Source: CALXXL01 sp034926605 (GTDB taxonomy: Bacteria; Verrucomicrobiota; Lentisphaeria; Victivallales; Victivallaceae). Taken from it: a stretch of 64,000 nt of DNA. The stretch is taken from NCBI GenBank assembly GCA_034926605.1, contig JAYFQV010000010.1:1-64000 (forward strand), given 5' to 3'. The position numbers were made by a program, and so were the translations under genes. The notes beneath the pieces are model-generated. The model made no database searches, was not told the origin of the DNA, and worked only from the letters and a program-made list of their open reading frames with translations. The first letter of the stretch is position 1, and the number at the start of each line of letters is the position of its first letter. Below are positions 33,307-40,909 of the stretch, in pieces.

Positions 33307-34386
33307 TTATCCGATTTTGACCGGGAGATCGGCGGCCGCGCTGTCATAGCAGGCGTTCATCGCCTGGATGGTCTGCCGGTGCCAGCGCAGATTTATCATC
33401 GGGGTCTTATGGTTCCGGATGCAGTCGGCGAATTCGTCGATCAGGCCGACCCACTCGTCGAAGTAGGTGTATTGCACCGTATAGCGGTCGTTCGGCGCGC
33501 CGTTGTGATAGACGTTGGGGCCGAAGCAGTCGCATGCTATCACGCCTTTTTCGCCGGTCACGGTGAGGTTTACCTCCATCCGCTTCGGAAAAACTTCCCA
33601 GCCCGGAGCCGGAACCTTGAGTTTCTCCTCCATTCGCGACCATGACGGGTCGAACAGGAAGGCGGTGCCGTCCTTCATTTTTCCGCTGACCATTATCATG
33701 TCCTCGACCTCGAGTTCGGGGCGGATGTTCGGCGCGACTTCGGAATAGACGAAATCGAATCCGGAGCCGGTAAGGTGGCGGATCAGGTCGAATATGTGCG
33801 GGTGGTCGCACAGCGCGCCGCCGCGGAACCGGCGGTCTCCCGGCGCGATCGGAACGCGTCTGCCGTAGCTGGCCTCCGGGTCGCCCTGCCACGGGAACGC
33901 CCATACCGGCGACAGCGTGATGTTGGTGGCCTGAATCGACAATATTCTTCCGAGCACGCCGGAGGCCAGCAGCTCTTTCAGCCGCCGCACCACCGGGTTG
34001 TAGTGCATTTCAAGTTCCACCTGGCAGACGATGCCGGCGGCGTCCACCGCCGCGATCATTTCGTCGTACTCCTTCATGTCGAAGGTGGGAATTTTCATGG
34101 ACAGCACATGCACCCCGCGCCGGGCGCAATCCTTAACCTGCGCCAGGTGGCGGTTGTTGGCGGACGCCAGCACCACCGCCTCGATGTCCGGGTGCTTCTC
34201 GAACATCTCCTCCGCACTCAGGTAGCAGGGAACTTTCCGCTCATACAGGGCGAAGACCTCCATGGCGTTCGAGTCCTCGGCGCAGGCGGCCACCCATTCC
34301 AGCTTGGGGTTGTCGCGCAGGGTCTGGTAATATTTCCTGGTGTGTCCGTGGGTCAGGGACATCATTGCTATTTTGATCGGTTTCAT
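33307..34386 (-). CDS. Gfo/Idh/MocA-family oxidoreductase
   Basis: A 359-residue NAD(P)-dependent sugar dehydrogenase-like protein. The N-terminal Rossmann domain (IKIAMMSLTHGHTRKYY) has a degenerate dinucleotide motif in which the usual GxGxxG is replaced by SLTHGH. ASANNRHLAQVKDCARRGVHVLSMKIP corresponds to the family EKP region with IP in place of KP. The C-terminal domain contains GGALCDHPHIFDLIRHLTG, the D...H catalytic motif. The altered cofactor loop may mean unusual nucleotide binding. Last gene of a four-gene operon, 4 nt after the 242-residue protein. Confidence 0.85.
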   Translation of the reverse strand: MKPIKIAMMSLTHGHTRKYYQTLRDNPKLEWVAACAEDSNAMEVFALYERKVPCYLSAEEMFEKHPDIEAVVLASANNRHLAQVKDCARRGVHVLSMKIPTFDMKEYDEMIAAVDAAGIVCQVELEMHYNPVVRRLKELLASGVLGRILSIQATNITLSPVWAFPWQGDPEASYGRRVPIAPGDRRFRGGALCDHPHIFDLIRHLTGSGFDFVYSEVAPNIRPELEVEDMIMVSGKMKDGTAFLFDPSWSRMEEKLKVPAPGWEVFPKRMEVNLTVTGEKGVIACDCFGPNVYHNGAPNDRYTVQYTYFDEWVGLIDEFADCIRNHKTPMINLRWHRQTIQAMNACYDSAAADLPVKIG

Positions 34387-34390
34387 ATCT

Positions 34391-35119
34391 TCACCTTGCT
34401 TCCGGGAATGTGGCCGGGTTCATGGTTTCGGCCGACTCCAGCGCGGCGGCGGCGACTCTTTCGGCGCGGACGGCGCAGGTGTTCCATTCATCGGCCAGAT
34501 CCGGGTTTTTCAGCAATTCGAACGCGGCGCGAACCGTGTTTATCTCCTCGGCGGACAGGCCGAACAGTTCCGAGTCGGTGTCGGTGTACCTGGCTTCGCC
34601 GTCCGAGGTGAACATATATATCGAGGACTGCGGCACCTGGGTGTCCACCACCCGGTCGCAGGCCACGCCGCGCCGGGCGATGAGTTCGTGGCGGTCCATC
34701 GGTTCGGCGCCGCCGGGCAGGATGCATGAGAGCTCGATGGCGGCGCGTTTGCCGTCGGCCAGCTTGACCAGCAAGTTGGCGGTACTCCCGCCTCCGGCCA
34801 CCATGAATACGCCGGATATTTCCGATTTTCCGAGGAAAGCGCAGATGTCCAGCTCGCGGAACATCAGCTCGCCTAGCGTTTTCGAACCGTCGGCGGCGGC
34901 GAGCCGCAGGGTTGAGACATCTTCCAGCGTTCCGTCTTCCGTCATTTTCCGCAATTCCGCAAAGCGGCGCTCCACCCGCCACGGCAGGAGTACGGCACTG
35001 CGGCCGTCCGCGTATTTCAGCTGTGCGCCGTGTTTGCCGGGCGTGATTTCGCCGCGTTCAGCAACGGCGTACTTGCCGGCCAGAAACGCGAGCTTCAAGT
35101 TCATTTCTTCAAAATTCAT
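34391..35119 (-). CDS. Hypothetical protein of the carbohydrate operon
   Basis: A 242-residue cytosolic protein without a recognised family. The middle has VFMVAGGGSTANLLVKLADG and IELSCILPGG, strand-rich segments that recall dehydrogenase C-terminal domains. RRGVACDRVVDTQVPQSSIYMF follows. It lies 4 nt before the Gfo/Idh/MocA gene and 15 nt after the SIS gene and is probably its partner. It may be an accessory subunit or a degenerate oxidoreductase half; this cannot be settled from the sequence. Confidence 0.65.
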   Translation of the reverse strand: MNFEEMNLKLAFLAGKYAVAERGEITPGKHGAQLKYADGRSAVLLPWRVERRFAELRKMTEDGTLEDVSTLRLAAADGSKTLGELMFRELDICAFLGKSEISGVFMVAGGGSTANLLVKLADGKRAAIELSCILPGGAEPMDRHELIARRGVACDRVVDTQVPQSSIYMFTSDGEARYTDTDSELFGLSAEEINTVRAAFELLKNPDLADEWNTCAVRAERVAAAALESAETMNPATFPEAR

Positions 35120-35134
35120 ATTGCCGCTCTCAAT

Positions 35135-35893
35135 TTACAGGGCTTTGATTCTTGATTTGTATTTTTCAAGGCTGGTTTTGTTTCTGGCGTCTCCCCCCGG
35201 GGCGTTGGCACTGCACCATACCGGCGGCGTGATGCCGCGTTCCACGCATTGACGAACACATTCGATCTCCAGCAGATGCGCGATGGCAAAATCCACCAGG
35301 TTGGACACCGGAGCGATCGGAATGTCGAAACCCGGCACCTCCACGATCGCGTCACCTACCGGGTTGTAATCGTCGATGCACACGTCGGCCAGATCGAACA
35401 GGTTCTTCCCGGAGGGATGGCGGATGAAATGGTCGGCCGGCATTTCATTCTGCCAGTATGAACTGGACACGGCCACGATCCGGGCGCCGCGCTCTTTGGC
35501 CGCCAGCGCCGCGTCGATGGTGGCGGGATTGATGCCGATGTTATGGAAAATTATCAGCAGATCGCCTTTGGTGAGGTCGTAGTAGTTCATGATGGAGCGC
35601 CCGTAATTTACGCAGCGTTCCAGTTCGAGGTACTTGAGCGCCTGGTTGAACACCGAGAGCCCGGTTTCCATGATCGGGTTGATGTTGGCCAGACCGCCGG
35701 CGCGGAAGAACATTTCGCCCATCACCAGTGTGGTGTGGCCGCCGCCGCCATAGACGCTGATCAGTTTGTCGTCGCGGATCGCATCGGCCATCATGCCGGC
35801 GGCGCGGCGGATGTTGCCGGCCTGCCTTTCCGTTACTTCCCGGATATTGGCGAAAGCGTTTTCGACGTATCCGAAATCGTTGAGTTTTTCCAT
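35135..35893 (-). CDS. SIS-domain sugar-phosphate-binding protein (UPF0309-like)
   Basis: A 252-residue protein with a SIS fold. The core has KLISVYGGGGHTTLVMGEMFFRAGG, LTKGDLLIIFHNIGINPATIDAALAAKERGARIVAVSS, and DADVEVPGFDIP-like strands. This is the UPF0309-type SIS layout of putative amino-sugar isomerases or phosphosugar binders. It lies 20 nt after the TIM-barrel gene in the same operon. Substrate unknown. Confidence 0.85.
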   Translation of the reverse strand: MEKLNDFGYVENAFANIREVTERQAGNIRRAAGMMADAIRDDKLISVYGGGGHTTLVMGEMFFRAGGLANINPIMETGLSVFNQALKYLELERCVNYGRSIMNYYDLTKGDLLIIFHNIGINPATIDAALAAKERGARIVAVSSSYWQNEMPADHFIRHPSGKNLFDLADVCIDDYNPVGDAIVEVPGFDIPIAPVSNLVDFAIAHLLEIECVRQCVERGITPPVWCSANAPGGDARNKTSLEKYKSRIKAL

Positions 35894-35913
35894 GAGATAT
35901 CCTTTCGGAGAGA

Positions 35914-36948
35914 TTATTTCAGTTTCAGAACGCGCTTGTAGTTGTCACCGATGCGGTCCCACAGTTTGAGCGCATCCGGCGCCGCCAGCACGGTGCCGTA
36001 GCCGCCGCGATAAGTCCACGAGGCCAGCCGGTCCACGCCGAGCGAATCATAGAGGTCAACGGTTTTGTCCAGCTGAGCGAAATCCTTCGGCTGCTTGTAG
36101 TAGCCCATCAGCCAGCGTTCGGACTTCTTCCCGTGCTTCACGGCTGTTTCCACGGTACGGCGGGTGATGCTCTCGAAGAACGCCTCGGGCAGCTCCCACG
36201 CGATGATCGTGGTGGAGAACACGTCGAAATACGGGCAGGCGGCCACCATGTCCCAGTTGTCGTAGCCGCGGTATTCGGTGACGTAATACGAGTTGATGGT
36301 GGCATGGACGCAACAGGTTATCTCCTGCCCGGGATTTATCGACTTGATCTCTTTTGAGGTATCGGCAAGTATCGCCAGCGCCTCGCGCCAGCGGAATTGT
36401 TTCACATCGTCATTCATCACCCGGGGCATTTCGTAGCCGTAGTAGTCGTAAAACTTCTTCCGGCAGACCGGGCAGCGGCAGGTCCAGTCTTCGCCGGCGC
36501 CGCCGGTTATCGAGGCGTATGATTTCGGGAACGCATAGTGCGGTTCGTCCCAAAAGAAACCGTCGGCCCCGGCTTCGCGCGCAAGCGACAGGCAGATGTT
36601 CCGGAAATAGTCGCGGAAACTGTTGGTGTTGAAGCAGGCATACGGCAGTTTTTCGTCGGTAAGCGCCGAGACCTGACGGTTTTCGACGTTGTTCTGCAGG
36701 AACTTGCTCACCTGCTCCCCGCCGAAATATTTGCCGATTCCCCACGGGTCCAGCAGTACCCGCAGGCCCTGACGGTGCGCCGCCTCGACCACCAGCGGGA
36801 TGCTCGGCCGCCAGAAGTCGAAGTCGAATTCGGTGACGGCCAGGATCACGGCGGTGCATCCGTGCTCCCTCATTTCGCGGAAGTCGGCCGCGGCGTGTTC
36901 GACATAGTTGAACCCGTAGTAGCTGACGGCGGTCTGCGTTATCGCCAT
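35914..36948 (-). CDS. Putative TIM-barrel glycosidase-like protein
   Basis: A 344-residue protein with an alternating strand-helix pattern of a TIM barrel. Candidate active-site segments are GLRVLLDPWGIGKYFGG, ADGFFWDEPHYAFP with acidic residues at the end of a strand, and ITCCVHATINSYY. A zinc-like four-cysteine motif, WTCRCPVCRKKF, is inserted after the D-E-P element. Proteins with this combination are common among putative glycoside hydrolases of PVC bacteria. The D-E pair may be the catalytic acid and base. No signal peptide. First gene of the operon facing the AraC regulator. Confidence 0.65.
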   Translation of the reverse strand: MAITQTAVSYYGFNYVEHAAADFREMREHGCTAVILAVTEFDFDFWRPSIPLVVEAAHRQGLRVLLDPWGIGKYFGGEQVSKFLQNNVENRQVSALTDEKLPYACFNTNSFRDYFRNICLSLAREAGADGFFWDEPHYAFPKSYASITGGAGEDWTCRCPVCRKKFYDYYGYEMPRVMNDDVKQFRWREALAILADTSKEIKSINPGQEITCCVHATINSYYVTEYRGYDNWDMVAACPYFDVFSTTIIAWELPEAFFESITRRTVETAVKHGKKSERWLMGYYKQPKDFAQLDKTVDLYDSLGVDRLASWTYRGGYGTVLAAPDALKLWDRIGDNYKRVLKLK

Positions 36949-36993
36949 TTCAATTTCTCCATTGCTTGTTATGATACGGTCTTCGTGAAGATA

Positions 36994-37021
36994 AATATAT
37001 CGTCCGGCGCAGACTTCGCAA
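36994..37021 (-). promoter_or_regulatory. Promoter of the four-gene carbohydrate operon
   Basis: On the minus strand TTGCGA (37021-37016), 16-bp spacer, TATATT (36999-36994). It lies back to back with the araC-family promoter at 37055. Confidence 0.55.
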
Positions 37022-37054
37022 TGTGAATAACGACGCTTTTTTTATTAATATCGA

Positions 37055-37082
37055 TTGACATTTTGAACTATATCCATATATT
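37055..37082 (+). promoter_or_regulatory. Promoter of the AraC-family gene
   Basis: TTGACA (37055-37060), 16-bp spacer, TATATT (37077-37082), about 25 bp upstream of ATG 37107. Confidence 0.7.
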
Positions 37083-37106
37083 TAGGGGTATAAGGAACTG
37101 TTTTTG

Positions 37107-37940
37107 ATGAATAACGATGATATTTTGAGCCTTAAAAAAATTGCCGGACGTCTGCCGGAACCGGAAAACCTGTTCGCCGGCAGGTTGCTGCCTCCCCGGT
37201 TCGCGCCACCTGACAGCATCCTGGTGTTTCATCACGACTATGTGGCCGCCGCCCCCAACGCGCACGGCCGCTATACGCTGGTGGTGCCGCTTTGCGCAAT
37301 GACCTACTTCGTGGAGCGGCGCAAGGTGGAGCTGGAGCCCGGAATGGCGCTGCTGGTGCCGCCGCACAGCATGCGCTACCTCAGCCCGGCTTCGGCCGGA
37401 TACGGGCGGATATTCATTACCTTCGAATTGCCGGAGCCGCAGGAGTATCTGCCGGACGACATTCTGTGCGGGCTCAGCCCGGCCGGGCTGAGATTGCTTC
37501 GGCGCTTCATGTTCCAGTACCGGCGGAGCGATCCCGTGGCGGCTTCAACAGCGCTGATGCTCCTGTTGAGATCGCTTAACGATCATCCCGTGGCGATTGC
37601 GGAGGAGCACCGGTTTCCTCTCCCGGTGCTGAAGGCGATAGAATTTATCTCCGCCCACCTGCCGGAGCCGATCGGCAATCCGGAGATCGCCGAGGCGGCG
37701 GGGATATCGGAAAGCCATCTGCGTGGTCTGTTCCGCGACAAAGTCGGAATGACGCCGGGGCGTTATCTGGCGCATCAGAGACTCGACGCGGCAAAGCACC
37801 GGCTGCTGCACACCTCGATGAGCATAGAGCAGATATCCCGCAGCTGCGGCTACAGCAGCATCTATGTGTTCAGCGCGTTTTTCCGGAAACAGACCGGAAT
37901 TTCGCCGTTGCGGTTCCGCAGGTTGAGCGAAAATCCGTAA
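37107..37940 (+). CDS. AraC-family transcriptional regulator
   Basis: A 277-residue regulator with an N-terminal cupin-like ligand domain (YTLVVPLCAMTYFVERRKVELEPGMALLVPP) and a C-terminal pair of helix-turn-helix motifs. The first is GNPEIAEAAGISESHLRGLFRDKVGMTP, the second SIEQISRSCGYSSIYVFSAFFRKQTGISPLRFR. It is divergent from the TIM-barrel/SIS/Gfo operon, with about 160 bp between starts and back-to-back promoters. It probably senses a sugar and controls that operon. ATG 37107 follows AAGGA by 10 nt. Confidence 0.88.
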   Translation: MNNDDILSLKKIAGRLPEPENLFAGRLLPPRFAPPDSILVFHHDYVAAAPNAHGRYTLVVPLCAMTYFVERRKVELEPGMALLVPPHSMRYLSPASAGYGRIFITFELPEPQEYLPDDILCGLSPAGLRLLRRFMFQYRRSDPVAASTALMLLLRSLNDHPVAIAEEHRFPLPVLKAIEFISAHLPEPIGNPEIAEAAGISESHLRGLFRDKVGMTPGRYLAHQRLDAAKHRLLHTSMSIEQISRSCGYSSIYVFSAFFRKQTGISPLRFRRLSENP

Positions 37941-37974
37941 CGGCGGTGTTTGTAAAAAAAACATATTCCGGCAG

Positions 37975-38002
37975 TTGAAAAACGCAATAATCGGGATATA
38001 TT
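37975..38002 (+). promoter_or_regulatory. tRNA-Ser promoter
   Basis: TTGAAA (37975-37980), 16-bp spacer, TATATT (37997-38002), 13 bp ahead of the mature tRNA. Confidence 0.65.
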
Positions 38003-38015
38003 ATCCGAACAAATC

Positions 38016-38105
38016 GGAGAGATGGCTGAGTGGTCGAAGGCGGCGGTCTCGAAAATCGTTGTCGGTGTATGCCGACCGAGGGTTCGAATCCCTCTCTCTC
38101 CGCCA
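38016..38105 (+). tRNA. tRNA-Ser (anticodon CGA)
   Basis: A 90-nt class II tRNA. Acceptor arms GGAGAGA and TCTCTCC pair perfectly. The anticodon loop is CTCGAAA with CGA at positions 34-36, on a stem with two G-U pairs. The long variable arm GTCGG...CCGAC is typical of Ser, the T arm is GAGGG-TTCGAAT-CCCTC, discriminator G, and CCA is encoded. It reads UCG codons. Confidence 0.97.
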
Positions 38106-38302
38106 TTTATCATCAATCATCTACGAGTCATAACTCGGAATAGTAAATCCACTGAAACGGCACGAATTTGTGTCTATTTTTCTCGGTATTATGCAACGGT
38201 AATATGGGCTTGATAGACAAATATAGTCAGAGATATTGCCGGCGATGAGGATTATTCAGCTATCTGCTTAATGGTGAGCGCAAAGCTGAATTGATATGCT
38301 TC

Positions 38303-38330
38303 TTGCAATTTGTTGCTTATATGCTATTGT
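38303..38330 (+). promoter_or_regulatory. Possible promoter in the A+T-rich segment
   Basis: TTGCAA (38303-38308), 16-bp spacer, TATTGT (38325-38330), about 65 bp before ATG 38397. The rest of 38106-38396 holds no recognisable gene. Confidence 0.45.
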
Positions 38331-38396
38331 AAAATAAAACATATTGATTTTAAGAGGAACTTGTCTGCTCATATGGGATGCAGCCGTTAAGCTATT

Positions 38397-39026
38397 ATGG
38401 AAAAAGTGGGAAACAACAATATCAGCACGAAAAGATTATCATCCCATAAAGGACGCTTCAGCGGGTGTTTTCTGGCGGTAGCAATTGGCCTTGCATTTTT
38501 CATTATTCTTGCAGTTTTCTTCAACTGGGGAATATGGCGTTCCTTACCTTATGAGCTGACCGGAGTTGAATTCCCTATTAAAGAAGTTTATCGTACAGAG
38601 ACCTCAGACCGTGGGCGGGATTTAGGTTTTTGGGTAGTGGTATACCAATTGCCGGAAAATCTTCAGACCCTTATCAATGAAGAAAAGATCGATTTGAAGG
38701 ATTACCCGATGTTTTCTGGTCTTAAATGGGATGGATATACACGAATAAAATGGACGCATGAATTTCCCAGAAACGATGCAGAAAAGTCAATTTATGATGA
38801 CATAATAGAAGACATTGATCTTGCTCATGTGCAAACAGTTGAAATGGTTTCGGATGATAAAAGCGCCAAGGCGTTGGCTAATTATTTGTTGAATCAGCCT
38901 GACACTTTGTATGGAGGCTGGTACAAGATCATTGGACGTAAAAATGAAGTATGGATTCCCCATTATTTCTTTTATATAATCAATATCAAAAAGCAAATCT
39001 TGATTATGTTTGGAATGGACACATAA
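38397..39026 (+). CDS. Membrane-anchored protein of unknown function, A+T-rich
   Basis: A 209-residue protein with a basic N-terminus, one helix (FLAVAIGLAFFIILAVFFNWGIW), and an extracytoplasmic domain rich in Asp, Glu and aromatics. Base composition and codon use are clearly A+T-richer than in neighbouring genes. It lies in the 1.4-kb stretch behind the tRNA gene, suggesting horizontal transfer. No SD is visible at ATG 38397. The frame stays open for about 109 further codons beyond the TAA stop, to 39353. No family recognised. Confidence 0.6.
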   Translation: MEKVGNNNISTKRLSSHKGRFSGCFLAVAIGLAFFIILAVFFNWGIWRSLPYELTGVEFPIKEVYRTETSDRGRDLGFWVVVYQLPENLQTLINEEKIDLKDYPMFSGLKWDGYTRIKWTHEFPRNDAEKSIYDDIIEDIDLAHVQTVEMVSDDKSAKALANYLLNQPDTLYGGWYKIIGRKNEVWIPHYFFYIINIKKQILIMFGMDT

Positions 39027-39140
39027 AGTCTGATTGCGCGCGACCAATCCCAAGAATCTCAAATATTTATAGAGGGGCGGCATAGGCGTGTTGGCATAGG
39101 ACAAATATTTATCGAACATTACAGTCATAAGGTATTTGGC

Positions 39141-39353
39141 TTGGGTCATTTATCTACTATAAAGCTGTTTTCCACTGCGTATGTAATTGGAATTGACATT
39201 GCAACAACTATTGTGATTGTGCTTGTTTTTTTCTTCCGCGCATACTTTAACTGTAATATTTCAAAACAAGAAACAGGTTGCCCTCCGTGTCACTGTGCAT
39301 TTGCCGGGTTTGAATATTGGTCTAACAAATCATTGATTCAGCGTAAAGGATAA
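39141..39353 (+). CDS. Possible small membrane protein
   Basis: A 70-codon ORF from TTG 39141, with AAGG 8 nt upstream. It contains one helix (AYVIGIDIATTIVIVLVFFF) and a cysteine-bearing tail (GCPPCHCAFAG). It is in the same frame as the 38397 gene and continuous with it after the TAA at 39024, so it may be a displaced 3' part of that gene and not an independent gene. Confidence 0.35.
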   Translation: MGHLSTIKLFSTAYVIGIDIATTIVIVLVFFFRAYFNCNISKQETGCPPCHCAFAGFEYWSNKSLIQRKG

Positions 39354-39356
39354 ATC

Positions 39357-39458
39357 ATGAGTATCGGCGGAAGTGAGATTGTGCTTTTGGTGGTATTGGT
39401 CCTGGCGATTATAGGACTTGTCGCATTCATCGGTTGGCTCACAAAAAAAGCAAAGTAA
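39357..39458 (+). CDS. 33-residue single-helix membrane peptide
   Basis: ATG 39357 is preceded by AAAGGA at 6 nt. The product has a short polar start (MSIGGSE), one helix (IVLLVVLVLAIIGLVAFIGW) and a basic end (LTKKAK). It begins 3 nt after the preceding ORF. Such peptides can be subunits of membrane complexes or type I toxins; there is no evidence for either. Confidence 0.45.
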   Translation: MSIGGSEIVLLVVLVLAIIGLVAFIGWLTKKAK

Positions 39459-39601
39459 TGAACGTGTCTGCCGGGCAGTGCTTCATCGGCAGCGCCCCAT
39501 CACATCTTGGCAGTTAGCCCGGTTCAGCGGCCAAGGTGTCAATATGCTTGTTTTACTGACATTTTGCAGTATTCCATTGGCCGGATTGCGCCCCCGCGGC
39601 G

Positions 39602-40909
39602 TTACTCGTCTTTCATCTTCAACGCCACCCAGATCACCAACGCGGTCAGCGCCAGCGATGCGACCGCGATCGCCACAGTGAAAATATTGATATGCCAGCC
39701 GGACTGCTCCGTCCGGGAGATCGACTCCTGATTCGGTTTGCCGGCTGCCAGGCCGAATACACCGAAATCTGACAAGTTGAGGGTTTCCGCGTAGCGCCTG
39801 ATATCGTAGTTCGGCATCTTGCTGTCATCGCTCCCGTACCACACGAGCAGCGAGTCGCCCTTGATGTTGGCGCCATCCACCAGCAGTACCTTTTCCGGCG
39901 CCGTCCATTTGAATGTCATATCGGCAAGGGGGCTGTCGTCTCCGTTCTCAATGACCAGTTCGGCGGTATCGTAGCGGTTGCCAAGCGCATTGAGCGATAT
40001 TACATTGTTCCCGGGGCGCAGCGTGCTGGAAGACCGCGTCTGGACGGATGGCGACTGCAGCGTCAGCCGGTACCGGCGCTGGTAGCGCGGCGTGGTACTG
40101 GCGATCACGACCTGCGTAAACGGAATGCGGCCGAGATCGAACAGAAAAGTGGTTTTGCCATCCTTGTTTTCGCAGGAAATTATTGCGGGTGAGAACATGT
40201 CGGTGGTTTTTAGCTTGTTGCGGATAAGGTTCTGCTTCGTCTCGTAAACGGTGATGGCGTCTATGCGCAGTTCATTGGAAACCACGGTGTTTTCGGTGAA
40301 GGCATCGGTCGAACTCCGGTGCTCGAGCTGACTGTCGGCTTCTGTTTTTTCCATGAAGTTGTCGATGGCGAGCCGCAGTGTCGAGACCTCGGCCGGTGCA
40401 AAATCGAACACGGTGGCTTCCAGGTCCACATTTTTATCGTAGTTGAAAAGCGCCGCGTCCGCCACCAGCATTTTGGTCCCGGAGGTCACGGTGATGCGTT
40501 TGTTGAAGTTCTTCATGCCGGTTTTTAGCGCCAGCCTTGACACAAGCCGGGGAACGGGCGGCGACAGTTGGTAGGTTATCGTTGCGCGGTTTGCCGGTTC
40601 GTCCCGGGTGAATGAGACGATCTTGCCGGGCAGCGGGGCGAGCTGTGTTTTTATAATGTAGTCATACAGGTCGATTACCGCAAACGGGACTGTGTTGCCA
40701 TCCCGGTCGGTGATCCGTATGTCGGCAAAATCGCCATTCGCTGCGGAGGCGGCGTGCCGGTAGATTTCGGCGTCCAGCGGAATCACATAAAACAGCTTTC
40801 CGGTTTCGCCGCTTAACTTCGCCTCTTTAAAGAATTTGCACCGGTCGTTTTCTCCGGCGCCGAGGCCGAACGCAAAGGCGGCCGTCAGTGCAAGTAGCCA
40901 GAGTTTCAT
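39602..40909 (-). CDS. DUF3999 family secreted/membrane protein
   Basis: A 435-residue protein with a signal peptide (LWLLALTAAFAFGLGAGE), a long beta-rich extracytoplasmic part (AEIYRHAASAANGDFADIRITDRDGNTVPF; a carbohydrate-binding-like ELVIENGDDSPL), and a C-terminal helix (IFTVAIAVASLALTALVIW) with a short cytoplasmic tail. This is the DUF3999 layout, normally paired with DUF2339. Start overlaps the end of the DUF2339 gene by 4 nt. Function unknown; probably a partner in a cell-envelope complex. Confidence 0.8.
   Translation of the reverse strand: MKLWLLALTAAFAFGLGAGENDRCKFFKEAKLSGETGKLFYVIPLDAEIYRHAASAANGDFADIRITDRDGNTVPFAVIDLYDYIIKTQLAPLPGKIVSFTRDEPANRATITYQLSPPVPRLVSRLALKTGMKNFNKRITVTSGTKMLVADAALFNYDKNVDLEATVFDFAPAEVSTLRLAIDNFMEKTEADSQLEHRSSTDAFTENTVVSNELRIDAITVYETKQNLIRNKLKTTDMFSPAIISCENKDGKTTFLFDLGRIPFTQVVIASTTPRYQRRYRLTLQSPSVQTRSSSTLRPGNNVISLNALGNRYDTAELVIENGDDSPLADMTFKWTAPEKVLLVDGANIKGDSLLVWYGSDDSKMPNYDIRRYAETLNLSDFGVFGLAAGKPNQESISRTEQSGWHINIFTVAIAVASLALTALVIWVALKMKDE

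Noticed and set aside
38016..38105. Duplicated tRNA 3' end as an attachment site
   Set aside because: No second copy of the GGTTCGAATCCC segment was found in the A+T-rich segment or elsewhere in the window.
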